Of a stretch of DNA of 64,000 nucleotides, positions 50,630-64,000 are shown piece by piece (positions within the stretch are counted from its first letter, which is position 1; each line of letters opens with the position of its first letter). The DNA is taken from NCBI GenBank assembly GCA_016801845.1, contig CM028926.1, positions 11,321,501 through 11,385,500 on the forward strand, written 5' to 3'. Below the pieces are notes generated by a model. That model was given only the letters and a program-made list of their open reading frames with translations. It ran no database searches and was not told the DNA's origin. Source of the stretch: Polydactylus sextarius (taxonomy: Eukaryota > Chordata > Actinopteri > Polynemidae). The position numbers were made by a program, and so were the translations under genes.

Positions 50630-51566
50630 TTCAGCTCCAGGAAGTCTGGGTCCAGGATGTTAAATGTTTGGGGGTCCAGGATTTCCAGGCCCAGGACCTT
50701 TAGCTCCAGGAAGTCTGGGTCCAGGATGTTAAAGTTCAAGGTGTATAGGTTTTAGGTCCAGAATGTTGGGTCCAAGACTTTTAGGTCCAGGACATTCAGG
50801 TCCAGGACGTTGGGTCCAGGACGTTCAGGTCCAGGACGTTGGGTCCAGGACTTTTAGGTCCAGGACATTGGGTCCAGGACATTCAGGTCCAGGATGTTCA
50901 GGTCCAGGATGTTGGGTCCAGGACTTTTAGGTCCAGGACATTGGGTCCAGGACGTTCAGGTCCAGGACGTTCAGGTCCAGGATGTTGGGTCCAGGACGTT
51001 CAGGTCCAGGACATTGGGTCCAGGACGTTCAGGTCCAGGACGTTCAGGTCCAGGACGTTGGGTCCAGGACGTTCAGGTCCAGGACGTTCAGGTCCAGGAT
51101 GTTCAGGTCCAGGACGTTCAGGTCCAGGACTTTTAGGTCCAGGACATTGGGTCCAGGACATTCAGGTCCAGGACGTTGGGTCCAGGACGTTCAGGTCCAG
51201 GATGTTCAGGTCCAGGACGTTGGGTCCAGGACTTTTAGGTCCAGGACATTGGGTCCAGGACATTCAGGTCCAGGACTTTGGGTCCAGGACGTTCAGGTCC
51301 AGGATGTTCAGGTCCAGGACGTTCAGGTCCAGGACGTTCAGGTCCAGGATGTTCAGGTCCAGGACGTTCAGGTCCAGGACGTTCAGGTCCAGGACGTTCA
51401 GGTCCAGGACGTTCAGGTCCAGGACGTTGGGTCCAGGATGTTCAGGTCCAGGACGTTGAGTCCAGGACGTTCAGGTCCAGGATGTTCAGGTCCAGGACGT
51501 TGGGTCCAGGATGTTCAGGTCCAGGACGTTGAGTCCAGGACGTTCAGGTCCAGGACGTTGGGTCCA
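50630..51566 (+). repeat. 15-bp minisatellite downstream of rsf1
   Basis: Long array of gttcaggtccaggac-type 15-bp units, with gttgggtccaggac and cttttaggtccagg variants, becoming regular from about 50750. Because many units are 15 bp, forward frames stay open for over 200 codons. These reflect unit length and are not genes. It may lie in the rsf1 3' UTR. Confidence 0.95.
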
Positions 51567-52690
51567 CATTGGCCACTGGTCTGGGGTTTTGGCGGGAACA
51601 CGTTTGCTGTACATACTTTGCCTGTACGCTGTTTTTCCTCTTGTAAGATAGTAGATGTTCTGTTCTTAGTCCTCTTGTAAAATATAGTGTTATATTTTCT
51701 ATATGAAGGAGGAGTTGAGATGCTGCTGTTGCCGTGGAAACTGATGCTGGGAGAGCGGTCGACGTCCACCCTGAGCGCCGCTCGCTCGCTCGCAGCCGCG
51801 TCAAACGCGTCCAGAGGTTTTTACCGTTTCGTAGCCATGAAGGACGACCGAGTTTTAAGGAGGAACAAAGCTTTATTTTATTTTTTTTGATTGCGGCGCG
51901 AGGGGAGGAAAGTCAAACAACTTTAACTCTGTGTTTTCTCCATCTCACCGATTCACACTCGAGGACTGAAGCTGGTCTGAAGGAAGAGTTTAACTTCACA
52001 GTCACATCACTGTTTAGGTTTTAATGAGTTTGATCCTGCTGTTCACCTGAACCCAGCTGACCTGGGTTCGGCCCGGAAACATCTGTGAAACATCTGGAAC
52101 TGCTCTGGGTCCGTATTCGTCATACACAGAAACAAAACCAAACAATTAGGAACAAACGTTTAAGATTCAAGATAAATCAGGTCGATGTCGAACAGAGAAA
52201 GATCAGGGACACGTTGACATGATAAAATAGTAAACACAGTTGTTCAAAATAAAAAATCTAATCTTTTGTCTTGAAACAAAATCTTACAGAATATTTATTT
52301 TATTTTTTTATTGGAAATAATAAATATGAATAGAGTTCAAATTGTTATTTTTTCCTTTATTATTATATTAATAATTTTAAAGTTTCTTTAATATGAATAA
52401 AATTAGAATAAAGTCCAACTTTTAATTTAAATAACAGTCAGACTTTTTGGATGATTTTCTTTTGAAAAAACACCTTCATTCTGATTTTGTTTTGTTTTTT
52501 ACAGAAATCTGGATTTAAACTTGTTCTTTTATAAGATATTTGTTGACGTGTGACTCGTCTCTTCCTGTCGACACGATGTTTCATCTCCGTGTTGTCGGTA
52601 GAAATACGGACCCAGATGTGATCGATTGCTGCTTCATGTGTTTTAAACCTGTTTCCTCTGAGTCTCATACAAACACAGTTCACTGTCTGT
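51567..52690. other. rsf1 downstream region
   Basis: No supported coding sequence. A CpG-bearing part at 51740-51860 is followed by AT-rich text with several AATAAA-like signals (52240-52420). Confidence 0.4.
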
Positions 52691-52694
52691 CTCA

Positions 52695-52795
52695 TCGGGT
52701 GGAGGTGGTGGAGGTGGTGGAGGTGGTGGGGTGGGGGAGGTGGTGGGGTGGGGGAGGCGGTGGGGTGGGGAGGCGGTGGGGTGGGGAGGGTTTAC
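52695..52795 (+). repeat. G-rich tandem repeat (quadruplex-prone)
   Basis: Units of ggtggaggt change into ggtggggtggggga. Runs of three to five G are closely spaced on the plus strand. Confidence 0.85.
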
Positions 52796-53499
52796 AAACT
52801 GTAGATTTTCATTCCAGCAAAGACTCGACACTTTTTTTTAACCTGAACCACAAAACTAACGAGACACTACTGAAGGTTTTATACTGTAAAACGTGGATTC
52901 CCTTTTTAAAGACGTGTTTTCTGTGCAGGGTTTGTTGTCATATGTCAGATAGAAAAACAAATGTCTTCTAGGGTCAAAAAAATGAAATAAAAAACAAGTG
53001 TTTTTCATTTAATCTGTGGCAGAGGAGCTGAAATGAACAGGAAGTGAAAAGTGAAGGTTGTGGAAGTCGGAGGACGTCGCTGATGTTTCCCCAACGTCCT
53101 GAGCTGAAACATCCCACATCTCAACCCCTCGAACAGATTTTCACTCAAACTGAAGCAAAACCAATATTTTTGTAACGTTCTGCTGGAAAATGTTGTGCAC
53201 CTTCGACTCTGTTGGTTTTAAAATGTTCAGTAAACATGTCAAACTGATGTGGCGTCGCCACCGGTCGTGACTGCAGCTCCTTCCATCTTCTCTGTTGTAC
53301 TGTTACTGTAGTTATCGCTGTAACATAAATGTTTTCTAAGTTATTAAAACAACATCCCAGGCATCCCCTCAAACACACGTCACGTCTCCGCCTCCTTCTT
53401 TGACTCTTCTGTACCAGCATCTTCCTCGTCACTGGTCAAAACAAACCTCAAATGGTCAAATATCGACCATCGAACGTGGTTTTGTTGGAGGCAGGTTGT

Positions 53500-53731
53500 T
53501 GGTGGTGACGGTCGAGGGCGTGAACGTCATCGTTCTCTGTCTCTTTGGAAAGATCTCCCAGACCACCTGAGGGCCCCAGTCCGGACACTTTTAAACGTGG
53601 ACTAAAAACCCACCTTTTTATATAAGCTGATCACTGATTTTATGTGCTATTTGTTCTGTAGCACTTTGAGATTTGTTTTTATGAAAAGTGTATTAGGAAT
53701 AAGATTTATTATTATTATTATTATTATTATC
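53500..53731 (+). mobile_element. LINE 3' end with (ATT)n tail
   Basis: The plus frames read the C-terminal tail of a fish LINE ORF2 (SPDHLRAPQSGHF, LKTHLFI), then a short 3' UTR with gcactttgag and gaaaagtgtattag, and a (TTA)n tail at 53706-53731. This 3' end is typical of L2-like fish LINEs. The Ig-like coding sequence begins right after the tail. Confidence 0.75.
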
Positions 53732-54539
53732 ATGAGACTGTCTGAGGACAGTTTGACATCAGAGATGGACGATGTTAAAGGAAAAAACACATTGACTCTT
53801 CGTGTGTCCGACATCGCACCAACTGACTTTGGATTATATCAGTGTGTGATGATGAACCAACAACAGTGTGTTAGAGGACAGGTTGTACGTTTGAGACCAT
53901 CATCAGAGGTAACGTACGGCTCAGTAGGAGAGACGGTTGTGTTGCAGTGTCCAGTCAGTGACAACCAGCAGGTAATATGGAATAAATATTACCGTCCGAT
54001 AACAGGTGAACAAACAAACAGGTCATTGACATTTTCATCTGTGACATTAAATGACTCAGGAGTTTATGACTGTAGAGTCAAAGTGAGTAAATACTTTGTG
54101 TTGATCGTGTGTCCAGAGTTTGATCCAGCGACTGTGGAGCTCTTCTCAGAGGGAGACAACGTCACTCTCACATGTAGAGATAGTTGGGGAGAGGACAGGA
54201 AGAAACGTTGGTTCATGAGGTCAAACAAAACAGGAGGCAGAGTCTTACATTTCTCCACAGACACATTGAACATGTTTGTCTCTGACAACAGCCTGGTTAT
54301 CTCTAATGTGTCACTGGAAGACACAGGAGAGTACTGGTGTGCTGTTACCGGTCCAGGTCTTGGTGTTTGTCGACCAGTAAATACATTGTGCGGTACCAGC
54401 AGCCCGTTGGTTTTTACTCCACCTTCTATGTGGTGAGATGCTCAGTGCTCAGTGGTCTGCTGCTGATGCTCTGTGTGGCTGTGGCTGCTGTGAACCACAG
54501 GACCAACAGACGGCAGCTTCCAGCTCACACTCACACTTA
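53732..54539 (+). pseudogene. intronless Ig-superfamily receptor sequence, broken
   Basis: The open frame lacks a signal peptide. It covers the end of one V-like domain (SDIAPTDFGLYQCVMM), a second domain (SVGETVVLQCPVSDNQQVIW to LNDSGVYDCRV) and a third (EGDNVTLTCRDSW to SLEDTGEYWCAVTGPG). The membrane part (YVVRCSVLSGLLLMLCVAVA, then a short tail NHRTNRRQLPAHTHT and TAA at 54537-54539) is in another frame. A frameshift therefore lies at about 54350-54380. Fish Ig-domain receptors normally have one exon per domain and a separate membrane exon. The absence of introns here suggests a retrocopy, or a rearranged gene remnant cut at 53731. The receptor family cannot be fixed; it resembles CD300/pIgR-like or novel immune-type molecules. 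Confidence 0.65.
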
Positions 54540-55367
54540 ACTCCTGGATTTTCACTGTGATTCATCAACGGCTCCATCACCTTTTACATGAGTAAAGATG
54601 TTTGTTGTTGTTGTTGTTGACTCTGGTGATGACAGGATCACTGTGTTTAAGTTAAACAAATTTCACAACCAATTAAAGGATGTGGTGTGGGTTTTACTTC
54701 CTGATCCTTTTATAGATACAGTTTCCTGCTGACACTAAATGAAGGTTAAATAAAGACTGACAGATTATTGATTATTTCCTCACATTTACATCATTTACAT
54801 GTAAAATAACATTATATGTATGTGTATATATAATTATTATACTTAATTATAAAACATTTTATATATTAAATTATTTATATATTAAATATATAACATATTT
54901 ATTTCACTAACTTTTCTAAATAAAAAAAAAATCACGGCGTCTTCTGTCACTTCCGGTTGGAACCTTCAAAATAGGATGAACGTCGCTGTTACGCTGCGTG
55001 CGTACGTCAGCACGGATGTTACGTAGCGGCCGACGTAGCTGTGCCTCGTGCGCGTTCTCAGTGGTCACGTGACTCCAGCAGCGACGTTTTAGCTCCGTTC
55101 GGTTAGTGTCACGTACCCGGTCCAGTCCGGGTCTCTGCTCTCAGTCCGGTCCAGTCCGGGTCTCTGCTCTCAGTCCGGGTCTCTGCTCTCAGTCCGGTTC
55201 GGTTCATCTCGGAACGCGGTGCAACGCGCTCGTGCTTCCCGCCTCCAGCCGTCCACCGCGGTACCCGACCTCTGAGTGAGTTATCACCGGGATTAAAGTG
55301 TCACGAAGCGGCGAGAGTCCGGTTCTCGTCTCCCGCCGTCACCTCCTCCTCCAGCGGCCCGGCAGCC
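54540..55367. other. 3' flank of Ig-like sequence and clns1a promoter
   Basis: 54640-54745 has an inverted partner at 63800-63895. AT-rich sequence ends in aataaaaaaaaaa (54921-54933), perhaps an old poly(A) tail. From 54940 the sequence is CpG-rich, with three copies of cagtccgg-gtctctgctct (55120-55195), consistent with the clns1a promoter and 5' UTR. Confidence 0.5.
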
Positions 55368-59127
<3,760 letters not shown>

Positions 59128-59399
59128 TGTTAATCATCTCGGCAGCCGAACGAAGCAAAGCAGAGGTGCATCATGGGAGTGGAGAGGAGGACCGCCTGCT
59201 GCTGTCGCTGTAAAAACAAACGTCCACGTGTTCTGACGTCTCCTCCTGACTCCTCCACATCCTGTCGCTGACTGTTAAAACTAAAACTGTCTGTTTTGTA
59301 TCTAAACACAAATTTAATATGTGATTTTTTTTTTCCTACTGAGGAGTTTGTCTTTGTATCTGATTGTCAATAAATTCATAGTTTTTGTACAAGTTCCTG

Positions 59400-59827
59400 T
59401 GTCCGATTCATTTGAATCGTTATTGGATAAAAAAGTTTTGTTGTTTATAATAAACAATAAAACTGAAAAATGAAAATGTGTGAATAAAACAGATGGAAAC
59501 AAAATAATAGAAACTAGATGTGAAATGATAAAAGTTCCTGAACTTTTAGAAATTATTTTTCAAAAATGTTAAATATTCCTGCATGAAAACATTCAGTCAT
59601 TAAAACAAACGGGTCTGTTAGTTTAATGCTTTAATCTGCTTTTACATGTTGAACAGAAAATGTCACAAATACAAACATTAATTATTTACTTTTAGAAGTA
59701 AAGTGCCGTTAAAATAAAGTGATTTCCAGTTAATTAATCATGAATTAACTCAAGTAAATGTTCCAATACTACTGGTGCTGAAGCAACTACAGGACTTCAC
59801 CATGAATATGAGTCAAACTCTAGAGAA
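59400..59827. other. AT-rich spacer after clns1a
   Basis: No gene seen. The sequence continues to the foldback element on the right. Confidence 0.5.
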
Positions 59828-60961
59828 ATGTTACGTTGGTTGAAGTAATATCCAGTTTAACGTCTTTTGTTTTCACAACCAAATAGTTAACAATGAAAGT
59901 AAATGGGGCAGTCAGCCAAACGTATCTAAACTGTCATTTTTAACCACTAATAAAGCTCAAAATATCACTTCACTTCAGCAGTAGCATGAATAGGGTCCCT
60001 ACACATAAACTGAAGTACTGATAACTTCCTCTTCTCCACCATCATCTACTGGTCTCTACTGGTCTCTACTGGTCTCTACTCAGTCTCTACTGAGTCTCTA
60101 GTGTCTCCACTTGGTTCTAGTTCCTGGTTCCAGCTACTGTTTTAGTTCCTACTCTGTGGAGGAACCAATGGAGCTGAGTCGATACTAAAACGTGACGTGA
60201 ACAGACGCCGGCCACTGATTGGTCAGAGGGAGTGTCTTCACAAGCTGCCACCAGACGCCAGTTGAGTTGAGAGAGCGTCAACAAAATAATCAAGCTCCAT
60301 TTTTAAACAGGACAAGAGTGATAGCCATCGTCGTAGCTACCTGGTCGTAAGCTAACCCAGCAACAAGTACAGCATCTCCTCCATGTCCATTAATGTTTAC
60401 TGATGTTTTAGTGTCGTGACGTCGCAGCAGTTTGACTCCACTCACCACATTCACGTGGAGGAGGAACCAAACTGTGATGGAAACAACGTGTCTGCTACCA
60501 GACTGAGTAGAGTCCAGTAGAGTCCAGTAGAGTCCAGTAGAGTCCAGTAGAGTAGAGACACAACCACATGGTGGTATGAACAAGACTTACCCAACTGGTG
60601 ATGAAGGATGTTCCAGATCAGCAGATTCACATCGACCTGTTGTTCAGTAAAATGATGAATCTGCTGATGTGGAACAACCTTCATCACCAGTTGTTATAAA
60701 ACCAGACGTTGGGTAAGTCTTGTAAAACAGTGTTTTTAATAAACTCTGGGTTCACTTACTAAGTTATCAGTACTTCAGTTTATGTGTAGGGACCCTATTC
60801 ATGCTACTGCTGAAGTGAAGTGATATTTTGAGCTTTATTAGTGGTTAAAAAATGACAATTTAGATACGTTTGGCTGACTGCCCCATTTACTTTCATTGTT
60901 AACTATTTGGTTGTGAAAACAAAAGACGTTAAACTGGATATTACTTCAACCAACGTAACAT
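59828..60961. mobile_element. foldback element with about 200-bp inverted ends and nested palindromes
   Basis: 59828-60028 (atgttacgttggttgaagta...) and 60761-60961 (...tacttcaaccaacgtaacat) are reverse complements over about 200 bp. Inside are two further inverted pairs. One is repeated ctactggtctcta (60045-60110) against gtagagtccagtag (60503-60556). The other is a hairpin of about 140 bp at 60583-60721, with arms acttacccaactggtgatga and the reverse complement. No transposase frame is seen. It is likely a non-autonomous DNA transposon with another one nested in it. A target duplication could not be fixed. Confidence 0.75.
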
Positions 60962-61190
60962 ATCTGTTGAGGGGAGTTTGACTGGTATTGATGGTGAAAC
61001 AGACCCTGGTTCATGTTGCTCTGGACGTCACTTTAACTGAAGCAGCTGTAGGAACAATGACCTAAAGTGTCTGATCCCAAATGTTTAAGTTTTCCGACCT
61101 CAGTCAAAGGTCGTCAGTTGTCAAAAGTAAAGTAAAAAACCCTCTAAGTTTAGTGTCTTAGTTCGGATCTCCTGAGGTAAATGTGAGTGA

Positions 61191-61675
61191 TCACGTCGTC
61201 TTCTTGGTCTGGAGGTGGACAGACGTCGACTTCCTCCGCAGCAGAGGGACGAGTTTATCAAACAGCAGCACTGAGCTCATCACACCTGCCAGAGAAACGA
61301 GGTCGGTTTAGAAACACGAGTCGTTTCACTTTAATTCAACCTCTATAATCACACAATGTGAGTCGATGGTCATTAAAGGTTAAAGCTAATGCTACATGGA
61401 CGTGAGATTAATTTAACTAACATTTTATTCTGTGAGTTACTGAGGAACACAAACGTTACTGGATATTCAGGACCTGTGTCGGTGAAAGTTGAGACTTTTT
61501 AAAACCTTTGAAGACGTTTGTTTCATTGTTAAAGACGATGTGGATCAGAGGCTCTTACCCAGCAGCGGACCCAGCCAGTACACCACACAGTACTGCAGGA
61601 ACGAGTGTCCGCTGCACGGGAACTGAGTGGAGAACGCTAAGGCCGGGTTGAACACTGCTCCTGTCGAACTGCCAC

Positions 61676-61711
<36 letters not shown>

Positions 61712-63249
61712 GTGTTAGTGACCCTACAACGACCAGAACCACAGACAAACATCAGGAAGTTTGTGATGTTTTTCCTGTTTTGTTGTTGTTTTTGTAACGA
61801 CGCAGAATTAAAATGTGATTATTCTTTTAGTTTTGATTTAATGTAACAAACCAAACTGTTGTGTGGAATAAAAATTAAAAAAAAAATATTTAAAAATTAA
61901 CAACAGAAAACTTCAGATGCTGAAAACATGAGATCTGGTCCAATCAAATGACTTCAGATGTCACATGATGCGTCACATGATGCGTCACATGATGCGTCAC
62001 ATGATGCGTCACATGATGCGTCACATGATGCGTCACATGATGCGTCACATGATGCGTCACATGATGCGTCACATGATGCGTCACATGATGCGTCACATGA
62101 TGCGTCACATGATGCGTCACATGATGCGTCACATGATGCGTCACATGATGCGTCACATGATGCGTCACATGACCTCAGTCTTTATGCACCTGTGCAGGTA
62201 ACTGAGAAGTTAGATGAACAATATATTTCATTATTTCATTTTACTGTATCTTCAAATGTCAAATTTGGGCAGTTATTGAATGTCATGTGTAAGCTAGGCT
62301 AGGCTAGGCTAGGCTAGGCTAGGTTAGCGGAACTGATGCTAACGAGTGAAGTAACATACACGGTGTTAGTTTAAGTGTCTGATCTGTAGATGTTAATAAG
62401 ACTGAGGAAAATGTTTGTGTGCAGCGGTAGCGGTAGCGGCGGCAGCGGCGGCAGCGGCAGCGGCGGTAGCGGCGGCAGCGCCCCCTGGAGGTACTGACGT
62501 GTAATTGTGGAGAAAACAGTTTATATAAACGACAGATATCTTTTGTTCTAAACTGTGACTGTGTGAGCTCTGACGTCACGTGACGTAATCAGTGTACGTG
62601 GAAGAGTGTGTCGTCATAAAAACAAATTATCACGTGACATCACCGTCTTACCTGCGTAAACCACAGTGGCGATGACCGCGGCTACCGCGTGCACGCGGTA
62701 TTTCTCCTCCACCGTGCGCGTGTGCGTGATGACGGTCTGAACCGCAAAGGCGCACGCGAGTTCCACGGCGGCGGCTTTGAGCAGCGGCGCGTGAATGGGG
62801 CTGATGCACGGGTACCCGAGCAGCTTGTGCCGCACGTGCAGCCTCGTCAACCCGACGCCCCAGATCGCCGGCACCGCGGCTCGCGCTGCAGCCGCTGCGG
62901 CGAACTGGCACGCGATCCGACGCAGCGCGCACACGCGTGAGATCCTCGCGTGATACGCCTGCTCGAGTACACCGGAGGGGTTGCCGATGGCCCCGCCGAA
63001 GGTGAGCGCGTGGACCACGGCGGCCAGGTATGTCAGCGTGAGCGCGAGGCGAGGATCGACCCCGCCCACCTCGGACAGCAGCTTTAGCTCGTGCGTGCAG
63101 CAGCACAGCTGGAAGGTGGACACGAGCTCCACCGCGTAAACGGAGAGTCCGGTGCCCGCGAGGGTCTTGGTCAACAAGCCGCGGGTCGCGTGGCTCAACC
63201 CGACGATGCTCGCGAGCACCGACAGAGACACCGCCACGTCCGCAGTCAT
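61191..63249 (-). CDS. aqp11: aquaporin 11-like channel
   Basis: Three exons: 63249-62652, 61675-61559, 61285-61191, giving 269 residues (mammalian AQP11 about 271). Start MTADVAVSLSVLASIVGLSH. An in-frame Met at 63369 would add 40 polar residues and is less likely. Diagnostic text is TFQLCCCTHELKLLSE in the second helix, a first half-loop box NPS (GNPSGVLEQ), and a second box NPA (GAVFNPALAFS) with the AQP11-type Cys nine residues behind it (TQFPC). Then come QYCVVYWLGPLLG and a Lys-rich tail (LQTKKTT). AQP11 is an unorthodox aquaporin of internal membranes (ER) that passes water, glycerol and hydrogen peroxide. Its neighbours clns1a and rsf1 are the same as in mammals. The start region is CpG-rich. 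Confidence 0.88.
61676..61712 (+). repeat. (CA)n at the aqp11 exon 2 acceptor
   Basis: On the minus strand the intron 1 acceptor tag at 61676-61678 is preceded by (TG)n. This is a second case in this window of a TG run replacing the pyrimidine tract. Confidence 0.85.
61957..62174 (+). repeat. 12-bp minisatellite in aqp11 intron 1
   Basis: About 18 near-perfect copies of tcacatgatgcg. Each unit carries TCACATGA, an E-box of the kind bound by MITF/TFE factors, next to tgcgtca. Very homogeneous, so recently expanded. Ser-His-Asp-Ala frames through it are artefacts. Confidence 0.96.
62296..62480 (+). repeat. (GGCTA)n and (GCGGCA)n short repeats
   Basis: A pentanucleotide run at 62296-62322 and a trinucleotide-based gcggcagcggtag run at 62423-62480, both inside aqp11 intron 1. 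Confidence 0.85.
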
Positions 63250-64000
63250 CTCCGCGGGAGGTCTGCGCTCTCTGTCGGGGACCGTCCGCAGCGGGTGTCC
63301 GCTGATCGAGCACCGAGCCGCCGCTGTCTCCTCCCCGGCCTCTGGCCTCTCTGTCCCGCTGGATGTCACCGGAGCTCTGCGGCTCTTTCCCGGAGGATGC
63401 TGCGTCCAACCGGGAGCGAATGAGCATCAGTCCCCGCGAACCACGTGGTGCGGAAGTGACCGAGCTGCTCTTCTCTCCTGAGCCTGATTTTCTTTAACCA
63501 TCTCATGTAATTGTTTTAATGTGAAAATGTAAAAACAGATTTAATGAAAAACGTTGCCTCTAAATTTAAATATAATTGTTGATTTATTTAGGTTTAATAT
63601 TTAACGTTTATGTTTCATGTCTAGAAGTTGATCTAAATAAATCTTGAAGATTTTTTATCTTTTTACTATTTAACGATTATATAAAACATTGTTTTGTGTG
63701 AATTTCTGTCTCTTTTCTGAGGAAAGTGAGTGAAATAAACAGTGAATTCAGTGAATTTAAAGACAAGTAATTAGATTTAACATTTAGAATTGATCTGTGT
63801 CATTTAGTGTCAACAGGAAACTGCATCTATAAAAGGATCAGGAAGTAAAACCCACATCACATCCTTTAATTGGTTGTAAAATACAGTTTAACACATAAAC
63901 ACAAACAAGAGCTTTTGAAATGACATTAAAATCACAATCAGAGCATTAAAGCGTCGGTTCATATTTCCAGTCTGCTGCTTCACAACAATATTAAAGTGTA
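63250..64000. other. aqp11 5' region and right edge
   Basis: CpG-rich to about 63,480 (aqp11 promoter and 5' UTR), then AT-rich. 63800-63895 is the inverse of 54650-54745, behind the Ig-like sequence. A related minus-strand unit may therefore continue beyond the window. Confidence 0.5.

Noticed and set aside
50839..51680. Open frames up to 232 codons (Ser-Gly-Pro-Gly-Arg repeats)
   Set aside because: Product of a minisatellite with 15-bp units; several frames are open at once and there is no unique sequence or splice context.
61958..62302. Ser-His-Asp-Ala repeat frame
   Set aside because: 12-bp minisatellite inside aqp11 intron 1; no non-repeat coding part.
62689..63481. Plus-strand frames opposite aqp11 exon 1
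   Set aside because: CpG-rich antisense shadows; the minus frame has clear AQP11 motifs.

Overview
This window is nuclear DNA from a ray-finned fish, most likely a percomorph teleost. The evidence is short GT-AG introns, long (TG)n tracts, teleost tRNA-derived SINE and LINE copies, a teleost-type C2H2 zinc-finger cluster, and vertebrate genes (panx1, rsf1, clns1a, aqp11) with fish-like protein sequences. There is no bacterial or organellar content. All calls come from reading the sequence; no database search was run.

Left part (1-20 kb): a T-cell receptor gamma-like locus. A unit of about 5.5 kb holding a J segment with a 12-spacer recombination signal (RSS) and a three-exon constant region (Ig domain, hinge, transmembrane tail) occurs twice in direct orientation, at about 34-5514 and 14491-19972. 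A V segment with a 22-spacer RSS lies between them (7981-8457). The right-hand constant region is intact. The left-hand one carries two opposite single-base length changes in homopolymers, and the V has a frameshift in an A-run. Each unit carries the same hAT-type transposon fragment and the same SINE, so both insertions predate the duplication. The spacer between units (8.8-14.2 kb) is filled with a (TG)n tract and broken LINE pieces in both orientations.

Middle (20-36 kb): a young C2H2 zinc-finger cluster with two copies of a first exon and five copies of a second exon. Two second exons are intact (about 7 and 11 fingers). Three are broken, one of them inverted. Pieces of the TCR-gamma locus flank or interrupt the cluster at 25.3-25.5 kb and, inverted, at 35.4-36.0 kb. 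A minisatellite with a 10/11-bp unit lies at 33.46-34.1 kb.

Right part (36-64 kb): ordinary housekeeping and physiological genes. panx1 lies on the minus strand and is divergent from rsf1 on the plus strand, with about 2.2 kb between the start codons. rsf1 has 19 coding exons (1,387 codons) and encodes the histone chaperone subunit of the RSF remodeler. It is followed by clns1a (plus strand, pICln of the methylosome) and aqp11 (minus strand, unorthodox aquaporin). The rsf1-clns1a-aqp11 neighbourhood is the same as in mammals (human 11q13-q14), which supports the gene calls. Between rsf1 and clns1a sits an apparently intronless, broken Ig-superfamily receptor sequence directly after the (ATT)n tail of a LINE.

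Notable loose ends are a clns1a intron with about 640 bp of (TG)n running into the 3' splice site, a probable intron-split stop codon in clns1a, a 12-bp minisatellite in aqp11 intron 1 with about 18 copies of TCACATGA, a foldback element with nested inverted repeats at 59.8-61.0 kb, and a recurring pattern of single-base homopolymer changes in coding exons that could be assembly error rather than biology.
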